This document shows positions 7,620 to 15,599 of a stretch of DNA of 64,000 nt, piece by piece. How positions within the stretch are numbered: the stretch's first letter is position 1; each line of letters opens with the position of its first letter. The notes under the pieces are model-generated. The model searched no databases. It was not told where the DNA came from and saw nothing but the letters and a program-made list of their open reading frames with translations. Source of the DNA: Pseudoflavonifractor sp. Marseille-P3106 (lineage in GTDB: Bacteria; Bacillota; Clostridia; Oscillospirales; Oscillospiraceae); assembly GCA_900169975.1 (NCBI GenBank), contig LT827126.1:806001-870000 (forward strand), written 5' to 3'. The position numbers and the translations under genes were made by a program.

Positions 7620-8297
7620 GTGATTTACACCGATTTTGTTTTAAGAATTTCCCTCTCCCTGGCGCTTGGCTTTCTGATTGGATTGGAGCGGCAGCTCACC
7701 GGACATCCGGCAGGCATCCGTATCAACGTTCTGATCTGCATGGGAACCAGTTTCTTTACGTTGTTTCCCATGCTCTATGGCTCAGATCAGGTGTTCCGTG
7801 TCGGGAGCAGCATTATATCCGGTGTGGGCTTTTTGTGCAGCGGTGTGATCTTCAAGGACAGCGGTTCGGTGCGAGGAATGAATACGGCAGCTACCCTCTG
7901 GTGCACGGCTGCCATTGGTATTCTTGCGAGCACGGGAATGTATGCAATGGCAATTACCGCCGCCGGGCTTCTGATTGGCTCCAATTTGGTTCTGCGCCCC
8001 CTTGCGAGAAAGCTGAATCCAATTACTACCGGGGACGAATCAGAAAAGCAATACCGCATTTCTGTCACTTGTCAGGAAGATGCAGAGCAGGAAATCCGTC
8101 TGTTGCTGATTAATAGCAATTCCTGCAAAACACTGTATCTGAATAATCTGGAAAGCGGCGATGTTGTTGGCGATAAGGTTGAAATCGTTGCTGAATACTG
8201 TTCTTCTGGAAAACCAAAAAGCAATGTTTTGGAGGGGATCGTTGGACAGGCATTGGCAATCCCAGAAGTGATAAGCGCCGGTTGGGAGGTGTTGTGA
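7620..8297 (+). CDS. mgtC: MgtC/SapB-family membrane protein
   Basis: A 225-residue protein. It has the MgtC N-terminal membrane domain (FLIGLERQLTGHPAGIRINVLICMGTSFFTL, then VGFLCSGVIFKDSGSVRGMNTAATLWCTAAIG) of about five helices up to ~residue 140, then a soluble ~75-residue C-terminal domain like the ACT-type tail of MgtC. MgtC proteins help growth at low Mg2+ by affecting ATP synthase or envelope physiology and are not transporters themselves. Start GTG 7620 is chosen because GGGAGG lies 8 nt upstream; an upstream TTG at 7575 lies inside a hairpin. It leads a set of small membrane genes that ends with the second mgtA. Confidence 0.92.
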   Translation: MIYTDFVLRISLSLALGFLIGLERQLTGHPAGIRINVLICMGTSFFTLFPMLYGSDQVFRVGSSIISGVGFLCSGVIFKDSGSVRGMNTAATLWCTAAIGILASTGMYAMAITAAGLLIGSNLVLRPLARKLNPITTGDESEKQYRISVTCQEDAEQEIRLLLINSNSCKTLYLNNLESGDVVGDKVEIVAEYCSSGKPKSNVLEGIVGQALAIPEVISAGWEVL

Positions 8298-8534
8298 GTG
8301 AAGAAGATCAAAGATCATAGCCTGATAGTTTTCCTTGCGCCTTACGCCGTGTTCACAATAATATGCGGCTGTTTAGGCTGGATGTTTTCCGAATACAGAA
8401 TTTTGATGTTGCAGATTTGGTATCAAGTGTCTGCTGTCATTTGGCTTGTTCTGGCAGTTACAACAGTGGTGTTACTCATCAGACTTCTGAAATTAAAGAA
8501 ACTAAGAAATGAAATCAATCACCGAAAGGAGTGA
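8298..8534 (+). CDS. Small membrane protein, unknown
   Basis: A 78-residue protein with two hydrophobic helices (about 8-30 and 38-62) and a basic C-terminal tail (LKLKKLRNEINHRKE). It starts with GTG immediately after the mgtC stop; the site GGGAGGTG lies inside the end of mgtC, so translation is coupled. No family was recognised. Context suggests an accessory role in the magnesium module. Confidence 0.75.
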   Translation: MKKIKDHSLIVFLAPYAVFTIICGCLGWMFSEYRILMLQIWYQVSAVIWLVLAVTTVVLLIRLLKLKKLRNEINHRKE

Positions 8535-8540
8535 GCAGCC

Positions 8541-8852
8541 GTGGATTACACCTGCATCTTTTTTGGAGTTCTTTTCACCATAGCGGGATTTGTGTTTGCC
8601 TGTGGGAAAGGACACATTCATTTATCTGCGTGGAAAAATATGCCGCAGGAAGAAAAAGAGAAAATTAAAATTGTCCCGCTTTGCCGCAATATCGGAGAAG
8701 TCATTGCGCTTAATGGCATCATTTTCCTGATGAAGGGATTGTGGTCTGGATTTGCAGACCACTGGTTTGTGGCCGCCATGATCGCATGGCTGATGATTGC
8801 TGGCTTTGACGTCTGGTATATCGGAAAAAGTAATCGATATCGCAAAAAATAA
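8541..8852 (+). CDS. DUF3784 family membrane protein
   Basis: A 103-residue protein with three helices. The conserved DUF3784 block FACGKGHIHLSAWKNMPQEEKEKIKI followed by LCRNIGEVIALNGIIFLMKG lies at residues ~18-65. The family is common in Firmicutes mobile and stress loci; its function is unknown. It starts with GTG behind AAAGGAGTGAGCAGCC, 6 nt after the previous gene, and belongs to the mgtC operon. Confidence 0.82.
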   Translation: MDYTCIFFGVLFTIAGFVFACGKGHIHLSAWKNMPQEEKEKIKIVPLCRNIGEVIALNGIIFLMKGLWSGFADHWFVAAMIAWLMIAGFDVWYIGKSNRYRKK

Positions 8853-8890
8853 TCCGCAATGCGGTTTCAGATAGATATTCCATAAAACAG

Positions 8891-8990
8891 TGAGGTGAAT
8901 GGCATGGACTCTGACAGTAGTCCGCGAAGGCATAGAGCAGCACTTGGGGACGTGGAGTTTCGTGTCCCTCATGTGACCCTGCTTGCCTCA
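8891..8990 (+). ncRNA. Candidate structured leader RNA of mgtA copy 2
   Basis: The untranslated stretch before mgtA copy 2 can fold. An outer TGAGG/CCTCA closes it. One hairpin is GGACT/AGTCC (8906-8923). A longer arm pairs GCAG...CTGC (8937/8979), CAC...GTG and GGGAC...GTCCC (8947/8964). The position before an Mg2+ transporter suggests a cis-regulatory RNA. It does not match the M-box consensus as I know it. Pairings were found by eye only. Confidence 0.35.
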
Positions 8991-9013
8991 ACAAAATCAA
9001 GGAGGTAAGACCA

Positions 9014-11779
9014 ATGAACAAAAAAGAAAATCGCATAGCCGTTCGTCAGGCAACTGAAAAGGCAGTCATCCGCGACGAGCAGAATCGCCGCATACAGTTT
9101 GCGGCGACCAATCCTATCAAGGAAGTCCTGAAAAATCTGCATACCACACTTCGTGGTCTTGATTCAGAGGCTGTATCTGTAAGCCGCACCAAATACGGCA
9201 GCAACAAAGTAACACACGAAAAAAAGAAATCTCTGGCTAAGCGGCTAGCCGGTGCATTCATCAATCCCTTTACCGCCATCCTGTTCTGCCTGGCGGTGGT
9301 ATCCACCATAACAGACATGGTTTTCCCGTATTTGTCCCTGTTTGGCAGCACGCCGGAGGATTTTGACTGTCTGACGGTGGTCATCATTCTCACAATGGTG
9401 TTTATTTCCGGAACGCTTCGTTTTGTGCAGGAATCCCGCAGCGGCAATGCGGCGGAAAAACTGCTGGCCATGATCACGACCACCTGTACGGTCACCCGCA
9501 GAGAGCAGGAAAAAGCTGAAATACCTATGGATGATTTGGTGGTGGGCGATATTGTGCATCTATCCGCCGGGGATATGATTCCGGCTGATGTTCGAATTCT
9601 GGATGCAAAAGATTTGTTTGTCAGTCAGGCAAGTTTGACTGGAGAAAGCGAGCCCATTGAAAAAACGCCTAATGTCAGCGCGGTCAAAGACAGCATAACC
9701 GATTATACAAACATCGCCTTTATGGGCAGCAATGTTGTCTCTGGCAGTGCAACAGCGGTCGTTGTTTGTGTCGGTGATAATACGCTGTTTGGTTCTATGG
9801 CATCCGCAGTGGCCGGAGAAGCGGTTGAAACCAGCTTTACCAAGGGTGTCAACGCCGTTTCTTGGGTGCTGATTCGTTTCATGCTGGTCATGGTTCCGCT
9901 GGTATTCTTCATTAACGGTATCACCAAGGGAGACTGGCTGGATGCCTTCCTGTTCGGCATTTCCATCGCCGTCGGTCTGACGCCGGAAATGCTGCCTATG
10001 ATCGTGACCACATGCCTTGCCAAGGGCGCGGTGTCCATGAGCAAGAAGCAGACCATCGTCAAGAACCTGAATTCCATCCAGAACTTCGGTGCCATAGACA
10101 TTCTTTGCACCGACAAGACCGGTACGCTGACCCAGGACAAGGTCGTGCTGGAATATCACCTGAACATCAAGGGCGAGGACGATACGCGGGTGCTGCGCCA
10201 CGCTTACCTCAACAGCTATTTCCAGACCGGCTACAAGAACCTGATGGATCTGGCGATTATCCAAAAGACAGAGGAAGAAGAAGCGGCGGATTCTCGTCTG
10301 CTTGATCTGTCTGAAAATTATGTGAAGGTGGACGAGATCCCCTTTGACTTCACCCGCCGCCGCCTGACCACGGTAGTTCAGGATAAGCAGGGCAAAACCC
10401 AGATGGTGACAAAGGGTGCTGTGGAAGAAATGCTCTCCGTCTGCACCTTTGCGGAGTGTGATGACGGCGTGGAGCCGCTGACCGATGAGGTTCGCAACCG
10501 GATTCTCAAAACAGTGGATGATCTCAACGACAAGGGCTTCCGTGTTCTCGCCATTGCGCAGAAAAGCAATCCCTCCCCGGTGGGCGCTTTCGGCGTGAAG
10601 GACGAGTGTGATATGGTGCTGATCGGGTATCTTGCGTTCCTTGATCCCCCGAAGGAATCCACCGCAGATGCCATCAAGGCACTGAAAGACCATGGCGTGA
10701 CTACCAAAATCCTGACCGGTGACAATGACAAGGTGACCCGCACCATCTGCAAGCAGGTGGGGCTGAAGGTTCGCAATATGCTCCTTGGCTCTGATTTGGA
10801 AAAAATGAGTGATGCAGAGCTGGCAAGAGCCGCGGAATCCACCGACGTATTTGCCAAGCTGACGCCCGACCAGAAAGCCCGCGTGGTCTCGGTTCTCCGT
10901 GAAAACGGTCATACCGTTGGCTTCATGGGCGATGGAATCAATGACGCCGCCGCCATGAAAGCCGCTGACATCGGCATTTCGGTAGATACCGCCGTGGACG
11001 TGGCAAAGGAATCGGCTGACATTATCCTGTTGGAAAAAGACCTGATGGTTTTGGAGCAGGGTATTATTGAAGGCCGTAAGACCTATGCCAACATGATCAA
11101 GTATATCAAGATGACCGCATCTTCCAACTTCGGCAATATGTTCTCGGTGCTGGCGGCCTCCGCTCTGCTGCCCTTCCTGCCGATGATGAGCGTGCATCTG
11201 ATTTTTCTGAACCTGATCTACGATCTGTCCTGTACCGCGATTCCCTGGGATAACGTAGACGAGGAATTTATCGCCACGCCCCGGAAATGGGATGCTTCCA
11301 GTGTAGGCAGTTTTATGATTTGGATTGGACCTACCAGCTCCATCTTCGACTTTACAACCTACATTTTCATGTATTTTGTATTCTGCCCCATGTTCGTGTC
11401 CGGTGGTGTTCTGTTCAACGATCTGGCCGCTCATTACAGCGGAGCGGAGCTTGCGGCCATGCAGGCGCAGTATATCGGGATGTTCCAGGCTGGATGGTTC
11501 GTGGAATCCATGTGGAGCCAGACGCTGGTCATTCACATGATCCGTACTCCGAAGTTGCCCTTTATCCAGAGCCGCGCATCTGCTCCGGTGACGCTGCTTA
11601 CCATGACCGGTATTGCGATCCTGACCGTGATTCCATTCACTGCGTTTGGGACGATGCTGGGATTTGTCGCATTGCCCGCAACTTACTTCGCTTATTTGAT
11701 TCCCTGCATCCTGTTGTATATGGTGTTGGCGACCAGTTTGAAAAAAGCCTATGTCCGTCACTATGGCGAACTGCTCTAA
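9014..11779 (+). CDS. mgtA: Mg2+-importing P-type ATPase MgtA, copy 2
   Basis: A 921-residue P3B ATPase, clearly paralogous to the copy at 4328 but diverged along its whole length. Motifs: [24 protein letters not shown] in the actuator domain, DKTGTLTQD with phospho-Asp near 367, [11 protein letters not shown] with Asp near 640, [10 protein letters not shown] and [13 protein letters not shown] in the membrane part. AAGGAGG precedes ATG 9014. It is followed 9 nt later by a 58-residue membrane protein. Two different MgtA proteins on one element suggest different affinity or regulation. An 833-codon antisense frame across it is a shadow caused by its codon bias. Confidence 0.95.
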   Translation: MNKKENRIAVRQATEKAVIRDEQNRRIQFAATNPIKEVLKNLHTTLRGLDSEAVSVSRTKYGSNKVTHEKKKSLAKRLAGAFINPFTAILFCLAVVSTITDMVFPYLSLFGSTPEDFDCLTVVIILTMVFISGTLRFVQESRSGNAAEKLLAMITTTCTVTRREQEKAEIPMDDLVVGDIVHLSAGDMIPADVRILDAKDLFVSQASLTGESEPIEKTPNVSAVKDSITDYTNIAFMGSNVVSGSATAVVVCVGDNTLFGSMASAVAGEAVETSFTKGVNAVSWVLIRFMLVMVPLVFFINGITKGDWLDAFLFGISIAVGLTPEMLPMIVTTCLAKGAVSMSKKQTIVKNLNSIQNFGAIDILCTDKTGTLTQDKVVLEYHLNIKGEDDTRVLRHAYLNSYFQTGYKNLMDLAIIQKTEEEEAADSRLLDLSENYVKVDEIPFDFTRRRLTTVVQDKQGKTQMVTKGAVEEMLSVCTFAECDDGVEPLTDEVRNRILKTVDDLNDKGFRVLAIAQKSNPSPVGAFGVKDECDMVLIGYLAFLDPPKESTADAIKALKDHGVTTKILTGDNDKVTRTICKQVGLKVRNMLLGSDLEKMSDAELARAAESTDVFAKLTPDQKARVVSVLRENGHTVGFMGDGINDAAAMKAADIGISVDTAVDVAKESADIILLEKDLMVLEQGIIEGRKTYANMIKYIKMTASSNFGNMFSVLAASALLPFLPMMSVHLIFLNLIYDLSCTAIPWDNVDEEFIATPRKWDASSVGSFMIWIGPTSSIFDFTTYIFMYFVFCPMFVSGGVLFNDLAAHYSGAELAAMQAQYIGMFQAGWFVESMWSQTLVIHMIRTPKLPFIQSRASAPVTLLTMTGIAILTVIPFTAFGTMLGFVALPATYFAYLIPCILLYMVLATSLKKAYVRHYGELL

Positions 11780-11788
11780 GGAGGTGTG

Positions 11789-11965
11789 ATGATGAACTGG
11801 AAAGAAATTTGGATGACTCTTTTCGGAACGACCGAATGGTTGGGCCTTAACATGGGCTTTTGGGTATCCATGGCCGTGGTTGTGCTGATCGTAATCGTGA
11901 TGAACGTTGTGTTCTGGGGAATGAAGCCCAAAAAGACAAAAACAGATAAGCCGAAAAAGGCTTGA
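11789..11965 (+). CDS. 58-residue single-helix membrane protein downstream of mgtA
   Basis: Tandem ATGs at 11789 and 11792 follow TAAGGAGGTG. The product has an N-terminal amphipathic part (NWKEIWMTLFGTTEWLG), one strong membrane helix (about residues 22-43, rich in V/I/M) and a Lys/Pro-rich cytoplasmic tail. The gene starts 9 nt after the mgtA stop, so the two are surely co-expressed. Small one-helix proteins regulate other P-type ATPases (KdpF, MgtS, MgtR), so a subunit or stability factor of MgtA is plausible. No sequence relation to those was seen. Confidence 0.72.
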   Translation: MMNWKEIWMTLFGTTEWLGLNMGFWVSMAVVVLIVIVMNVVFWGMKPKKTKTDKPKKA

Positions 11966-12302
11966 TTGCATCACGTCGGCACTATACCAAAATTCATATT
12001 GAAACGCAAACTGCCGCACGACGGAAAAAGAAAAAAACTCGTGCAGCAGAGAGATTTTCACTCACCCGTGGAGTGGCGGTTCGTTTCAGAGCTGCCGCTT
12101 CTCTTTATCTTATTGTCCAAAGTAATTCTTTACAGAAAACACCCTTGACAAATCCCGTCTCAGTCTCAGAGTTTTGAAGTCCCTATGTTCAGCAACCTTT
12201 TATAAACGGAAAAAGCTTTGATACTATACACCCATCTCACTTAGGATTCACCAAAAAACAGAACTACTGCTTATGCACACAAGAAGAAAGGATGTGAACA
12301 AT
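11966..12302. other. Intergenic stretch without a supported gene
   Basis: 337 bp between the mgtA small protein and the next winged-helix gene. Two overlapping short frames lack ribosome binding sites. TGATACTAT (about 12219-12227) could be an extended -10 for the downstream gene. No terminator hairpin was seen after 11965. Confidence 0.5.
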
Positions 12303-12728
12303 ATGGGCAAATTTTTAATATTATCCGTTGCAGACCACGAAGAACATATACTCAATAAAATTATGGAAGCTATTGCAGACGAACCCGAGTTTGTCCCTAT
12401 TGCTCCCTCCCTTTCTAGTGCCAGTCTCTCCTTTCCAGATCTTGAAATTCGGCTGAAGGAGCAGACAGTATCTTGCAGAGGTCAACTTGTTACACTGACT
12501 CACCATGAGTTTGCGGTTCTTGCATATCTGGCTCGTCACCCTGGCTGGGTATTCTCAGCCAGCCAGATCTACGAGGCCGTATGGGATAGGGACGGCGAAC
12601 ACTGCGGTACTGCCGTTGCCAGCGTCATCGGTCAGATCCGGCGCAAGCTGACGCCGGACACACCAAAAGCGGGCTATATCCGTACAGTACTGGGCAGTGG
12701 ATATAAATTTAACAGTTCTCCCTTTTAA
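12303..12728 (+). CDS. Orphan OmpR-type winged-helix protein, close paralogue of 800-1222
   Basis: A 141-residue protein nearly identical over its C-terminal 95 residues to the protein at 800, including WVFSASQIYEAVWDRDGEHC and VIGQIRRKLTPDTPK. The N-terminal ~40 residues keep the receiver-like MGKFLILSVADHEEHILNKI, but no phosphoacceptor is present. AAAGGATGTG precedes ATG 12303, as in the paralogue. It follows the second Mg2+ ATPase unit after a 337-bp gap and may have its own promoter. The target is unknown. Confidence 0.85.
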   Translation: MGKFLILSVADHEEHILNKIMEAIADEPEFVPIAPSLSSASLSFPDLEIRLKEQTVSCRGQLVTLTHHEFAVLAYLARHPGWVFSASQIYEAVWDRDGEHCGTAVASVIGQIRRKLTPDTPKAGYIRTVLGSGYKFNSSPF

Positions 12729-12740
12729 GCCAGTAAGAAA

Positions 12741-12774
12741 AGCTCCGAGGCCGTAAGTGTTCTCGGAGCCTTTC
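12741..12774 (+). terminator. Rho-independent terminator after winged-helix gene
   Basis: GCTCCGAG pairs with CTCGGAGC, followed by CTTTCT. It separates the rightward magnesium region from the leftward element genes. Confidence 0.75.
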
Positions 12775-12782
12775 TCATTGAC

Positions 12783-12965
12783 TTAAATCTTAAACAATTT
12801 GATCGCCTTCAACAAAATAATGCTCAATTCCTGGTACAGATCCTCGTCCAGCACACCATCAATAATAGCATACTTGAGCAGCAATGGTCGATACATCTGT
12901 AAGATCGCCGTAATGGCATCCTCGTTTCCGGCCTTGGCACTGAGGAGCAGACATTCAAAATTCAT
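12783..12965 (-). CDS. HTH_16-type protein of conjugative elements
   Basis: A 60-residue helical protein beginning MNFECLLLSAKAGNEDAITAILQMYRPLL and ending DEDLYQELSIILLKAIKLFKI. This is the pattern of the small helix-turn-helix proteins found in Tn916-like and other Firmicutes conjugative transposons, where it usually sits next to a sigma factor, as here. Its ATG overlaps the sigma-factor stop by 4 nt, so the pair is translationally coupled. It resembles sigma region 2 and may complete the short sigma factor upstream. Confidence 0.85.
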   Translation of the reverse strand: MNFECLLLSAKAGNEDAITAILQMYRPLLLKYAIIDGVLDEDLYQELSIILLKAIKLFKI

Positions 12966-13369
12966 CTCTTGTCACCTCCTTCAATGCTCTTTCTGATTTT
13001 CTGGATCGTCCTGTAGTAAAGTGCAGCCACCCCTTTGTAGGACAGCCCAAACTTTGCTCCCAGAGTCTCGAAATCTTCTTCCTCCAGCGTTCGAGCCAGA
13101 AATATCTGGCGTTCCCGTTCATTGAGTTTCTGCAACGCCTCCAGAAGCGCTCCATTCTCAATGACATCCATAAGCGGTAATCTGTCCAAGACCACTTCCT
13201 CTGAGCTGGGTTCGGACTCATAGACCACTTCCACAGTACTCTCTATACTGCTGCGCTTATAAAGCTGGATCAAATAATCTTTTCTGCGGCGCTTGACCGC
13301 CGAAACCAGATATGCTGTAAATCTGAATTGCAGGTCATCTTCTGCCTGCCCATTGTTCCGTTGCCACAT
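12962..13369 (-). CDS. Short sigma-70-family factor of a conjugative element
   Basis: A 135-residue protein. The C-terminal half is sigma region 4: LQKLNERERQIFLARTLEEED, then GAKFGLSYKGVAALYYRTIQKIRK as helix-turn-helix. The N-terminal part (AEDDLQFRFTAYLVSAVKRRRKDYL) is the usual start in element-borne sigma factors. ATG 13369 was chosen because GGAGG lies 7 nt upstream; the frame extends further upstream to 13528 but without support. Such sigma factors switch on excision or transfer genes of the element. It is followed by the overlapping HTH_16 gene. Confidence 0.88.
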   Translation of the reverse strand: MWQRNNGQAEDDLQFRFTAYLVSAVKRRRKDYLIQLYKRSSIESTVEVVYESEPSSEEVVLDRLPLMDVIENGALLEALQKLNERERQIFLARTLEEEDFETLGAKFGLSYKGVAALYYRTIQKIRKSIEGGDKR

Positions 13370-13851
13370 GGCTTTACCTCCAAAAGTCTCAAGAATTCCG
13401 ATGGATTTCCTGAGCTTCTGGCGGTGACCTGCACCGGACAAAACCTGGCTGTGATAGAGAAAAACAGCCAGCTTTGTACCAATGGACAAAACCAGCTGTT
13501 CCTTGAATTGCTGCATCGAGCAGTTCAATAGATACCGTCCGAGCAGGCGGAGGTTTTTCCTTATGTGGAGAGAACTCCCTTGTCCTGCCTCGACGATGCA
13601 CCCCTATTGAGAGCCGTTCATGAAAAGCCGTGTGTCCTGGAGTTATGAAAGCAATGAACTGCTCGATGTCGTGGAATCCTTTCTCCATAACATCGTTACT
13701 CCCTGTCCGCAGTTATGCGGACGGCACACAGGCGGCCTGCATCATCCCCTTTCTTTCGCGATATGGCAGCGCAACGCTGCCGCCCTGCTGATAATTGTTA
13801 AATTGTAAAATAACATCTTTTTCAAATGCTATTCCAGATATTCTATTAAAT
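13370..13851. other. Gene-poor stretch with palindromes and possible decayed coding
   Basis: No intact gene is supported. On the plus strand a protein-like frame (LAVIEKNSQLCTNGQNQLFLELLHRAVQ) ends at TAG 13529 and continues in the same frame (VFPYVERTPLSCLDDAPLLRAV) to a second stop, which looks like a decayed gene. Perfect short palindromes GTCCGCA/TGCGGAC (near 13710) and GGCAGCG/CGCTGCC (near 13767) follow. The latter could belong to an oriT or operator; this is speculation. Confidence 0.3.
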
Positions 13852-13898
13852 TAAAACAAAAGGCGGCCTCCATCCTTATTGCCAGGATAAAGACCGCC
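13852..13898 (-). terminator. Terminator-like hairpin, minus strand
   Basis: An imperfect stem GGCGG...CCATCCTTAT with AGGATAAAGACCGCC, followed on the minus strand by TTTTGTTTTAATTT. Confidence 0.6.
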
Positions 13899-14083
13899 CT
13901 CTTCTTCCGATTTTCATTGGGTACTGTACTGATCTCATACCCCCACCTCCACTCATCGAGTTTTCATTGGTTTTGGGATCACTGCCATAATCATAGTGTA
14001 ACTGACAGTTTTCGGAAACTCTTGGAGTAGCATTGGAATCGCTTTCGAGCAAAAATAAAACTTCGACATTATATGAAAAAACA

Positions 14084-14145
14084 AGCTCTAAAGCGGGCGC
14101 ACTACTTTGCAATCTCTTCGGTGTTCCGCTTTAGAGCTATTTTTT
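14084..14145. terminator. Bidirectional terminator with 13-bp arms
   Basis: AGCTCTAAAGCGG (14084-14096) pairs perfectly with CCGCTTTAGAGCT (14126-14138). Runs of T follow on both strands. It ends the SLOG-family gene on the minus strand. Confidence 0.75.
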
Positions 14146-14698
14146 ATTTTTTCCATAAAGTTGTATCTTCCATCGTTACCTGTGCCGTATCCGGATGGAT
14201 ATAAATGATTTGGAGTCCTTTCTTTTTGGCATAGTTGACCGCCTGCTGGGTCCCGGAACGCATATTGTTTTCATTATCATAGACAGCCACCATATATCCG
14301 GCCTGATCCACCATATAGTAATTGCGTTTCTTATAGCTTTCACTTGATGGCGTTTCACACAGTATTAAGACCTTTTCAGCATATCTGCGAATAAAATCCA
14401 TCCTCTTTCGGTGCCAGTCATCCCAGTCTGAATCGTAACCCTCAAAGGGGAGCGCCAAGCACAATTCCACATCTTGATATGTTTGCTGTTCTTTCATGCG
14501 CAGCAGTATCTCCGCTGCCCACATATCAGCGCCCATTGCTCCTCCAACCCAAAAGCATCGTACTCCCTGATTATAAAGTCGTATGAGTTGCTCCTGCAGA
14601 CACTTTTTAATCCGTTGGCAGCGTTTATCCTTTTCATTATATTTGAACTTAAATCTGGTCGGCCTATGGCCTGTAATCACACACGAAAAACTGTTCAT
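14144..14698 (-). CDS. SLOG-family protein (DUF1273/YoqJ-like)
   Basis: A 184-residue Rossmann-like protein. The start FSCVITGHRPTRFKF, the VGGAMGADMWAAEILL nucleotide-binding loop at ~55-70 and CLALPFEGYDSDWDDWHRKRMD match the DUF1273 family of phage and element proteins related to the SLOG superfamily (LOG/DprA-type nucleotide sensors). The C-terminal part has VAVYDNENNMRSGTQQAVNYA, a typical ligand-pocket segment. ATG 14698 follows GGAAGGAG. SLOG domains bind nucleotide-derived signals or DNA; the role here is unknown. It is divergent from an XRE regulator. Confidence 0.85.
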   Translation of the reverse strand: MNSFSCVITGHRPTRFKFKYNEKDKRCQRIKKCLQEQLIRLYNQGVRCFWVGGAMGADMWAAEILLRMKEQQTYQDVELCLALPFEGYDSDWDDWHRKRMDFIRRYAEKVLILCETPSSESYKKRNYYMVDQAGYMVAVYDNENNMRSGTQQAVNYAKKKGLQIIYIHPDTAQVTMEDTTLWKK

Positions 14699-14824
14699 AT
14701 GGTTCTCCTTCCCCGTCATACTCCTCTGCATATTATACTTGCCATAGACGAGATAAATCAACCATGACCGCTTAATAATCCATGTCATAGCGGATAAAAT
14801 GTAACTATAGCATGGAGGTGACGC

Positions 14825-15154
14825 ATGGAAAATCTACTGAAAGATATGGGTAAACGGATCTTCGACCGGAGGAAACAACTGAATATGACCCAAGAAACTC
14901 TGGCAGAGCTGGCTCATGTCACACCACAGACCATCTCCACCGCAGAACTGGGGCAAAAGGCTATGCGGCCTGAGACAATCCTCAAAGTCTGTGATGCACT
15001 TCACATCAGCACCGAGTATTTGTTGCGAGGCATCATCACAGAAGCAGATTCTTCTCTTCTTATGAAGAAGATTTCCACACTAACGCCCAAACAATACAGG
15101 CATTTTGAAGATATTTTAGACAGTTTTATCGCGGCCATACAGGAAGAGGCATAG
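14825..15154 (+). CDS. XRE-family transcriptional regulator
   Basis: A 109-residue protein. Residues ~8-65 are a lambda-repressor-type helix-turn-helix (IFDRRKQLNMTQETLAELAHVTPQTISTAELGQKAMRPETILKVCDALHIS), followed by a short helical C-terminal part. Start ATG 14825 has GGAGGTGACGC upstream. It is a lone, divergent gene between the SLOG gene and the partition pair, and could regulate either or the element switch. The family is clear, the target is not. Confidence 0.9.
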   Translation: MENLLKDMGKRIFDRRKQLNMTQETLAELAHVTPQTISTAELGQKAMRPETILKVCDALHISTEYLLRGIITEADSSLLMKKISTLTPKQYRHFEDILDSFIAAIQEEA

Positions 15155-15182
15155 GAGCATCACTGGCTCCCATGCCTCTTTT
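15146..15182. terminator. Bidirectional terminator between XRE gene and parR
   Basis: GAGGCATxGGAGC (overlapping the XRE stop) pairs with GCTCCxATGCCTC, then TTTTGATT. It serves both converging genes. Confidence 0.8.
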
Positions 15183-15184
15183 GA

Positions 15185-15595
15185 TTATCCCCTGCTGCGG
15201 AATGCAGATAAAGTACTGGCAATCAGGCTGCGTGTCCTATCGTCCATTTCCGGATCATCGTCCACTTCCTGTGCAGCCGAAAGCATCACAGGCGCTGCAG
15301 GCTTCTCCACCAATCTGGCTGTGGGAATCTGCTCTTTTGCTTTTTCCTGTCCCATACCTTCCTGCCGCAAAATCTCTTTGACGATAGCCACCACCGCTTC
15401 TTTGCTGATGATCGAAGCATTTAGCGGCTGCGGCTCCTGCCCAAAGTGCTCATTATAGTAGACCACTGCATTTGCCACATATTGCGCTTTTGTGCGGGGA
15501 CTCTGTAACTCCAGTAATCCAATGGCAGTCTCGTGTATGGGATCGCCCTCATTAAAGCGCAGCGTAAACCGTCCTCGTTCTTTTTTCTCGCCCAT
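15185..15595 (-). CDS. parR: ParR-like plasmid partition adaptor
   Basis: A 136-residue protein directly after parM. The N-terminal ~55 residues (RGRFTLRFNEGDPIHETAIGLLELQSPRTKAQYVANAVVYY) have the pattern of a ribbon-helix-helix DNA-binding domain; the rest is charged and probably flexible, ending TRSLIASTLSAFRSRG. ParR proteins bind centromere repeats and cap ParM filaments. The start at 15595 (MGEKKE) lies 5 nt from the parM stop with GCAGGTGATGG upstream. Assignment is by context and domain pattern. Confidence 0.75.
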   Translation of the reverse strand: MGEKKERGRFTLRFNEGDPIHETAIGLLELQSPRTKAQYVANAVVYYNEHFGQEPQPLNASIISKEAVVAIVKEILRQEGMGQEKAKEQIPTARLVEKPAAPVMLSAAQEVDDDPEMDDRTRSLIASTLSAFRSRG

Positions 15596-15599
15596 ACCA

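Noticed and set aside
8891..8990. M-box (ykoK) Mg2+ riboswitch
   Set aside because: The position is right but the conserved M-box blocks could not be found; left as an unnamed structured leader candidate.
11287..11850. 187-codon frame in another phase at the end of mgtA 2
   Set aside because: Overlaps coding sequence of the ATPase and ends across the small-protein gene; no family features.
9560..12061. 833-codon open frame antisense to the second mgtA
   Set aside because: The mgtA frame has clear P-ATPase motifs throughout. The antisense frame is His/Gln-rich without any recognisable domain and arises from the codon bias of mgtA.
13370..13528. N-terminal extension of the sigma factor to 13528
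   Set aside because: ATG 13369 has GGAGG at ideal spacing and gives the usual length for element sigma factors; the extension has no site.
13389..13688. 99-codon minus-strand frame upstream of the sigma factor
   Set aside because: No ribosome binding site, mixed composition, and the plus strand over the same DNA looks at least as protein-like; treated as gene-poor.
13876..14112. 78-codon minus-strand frame with an SGGGGMRSVQYP segment
   Set aside because: It spans a bidirectional terminator and has no ribosome binding site, so it is not considered a gene, although a decayed coding origin cannot be excluded.
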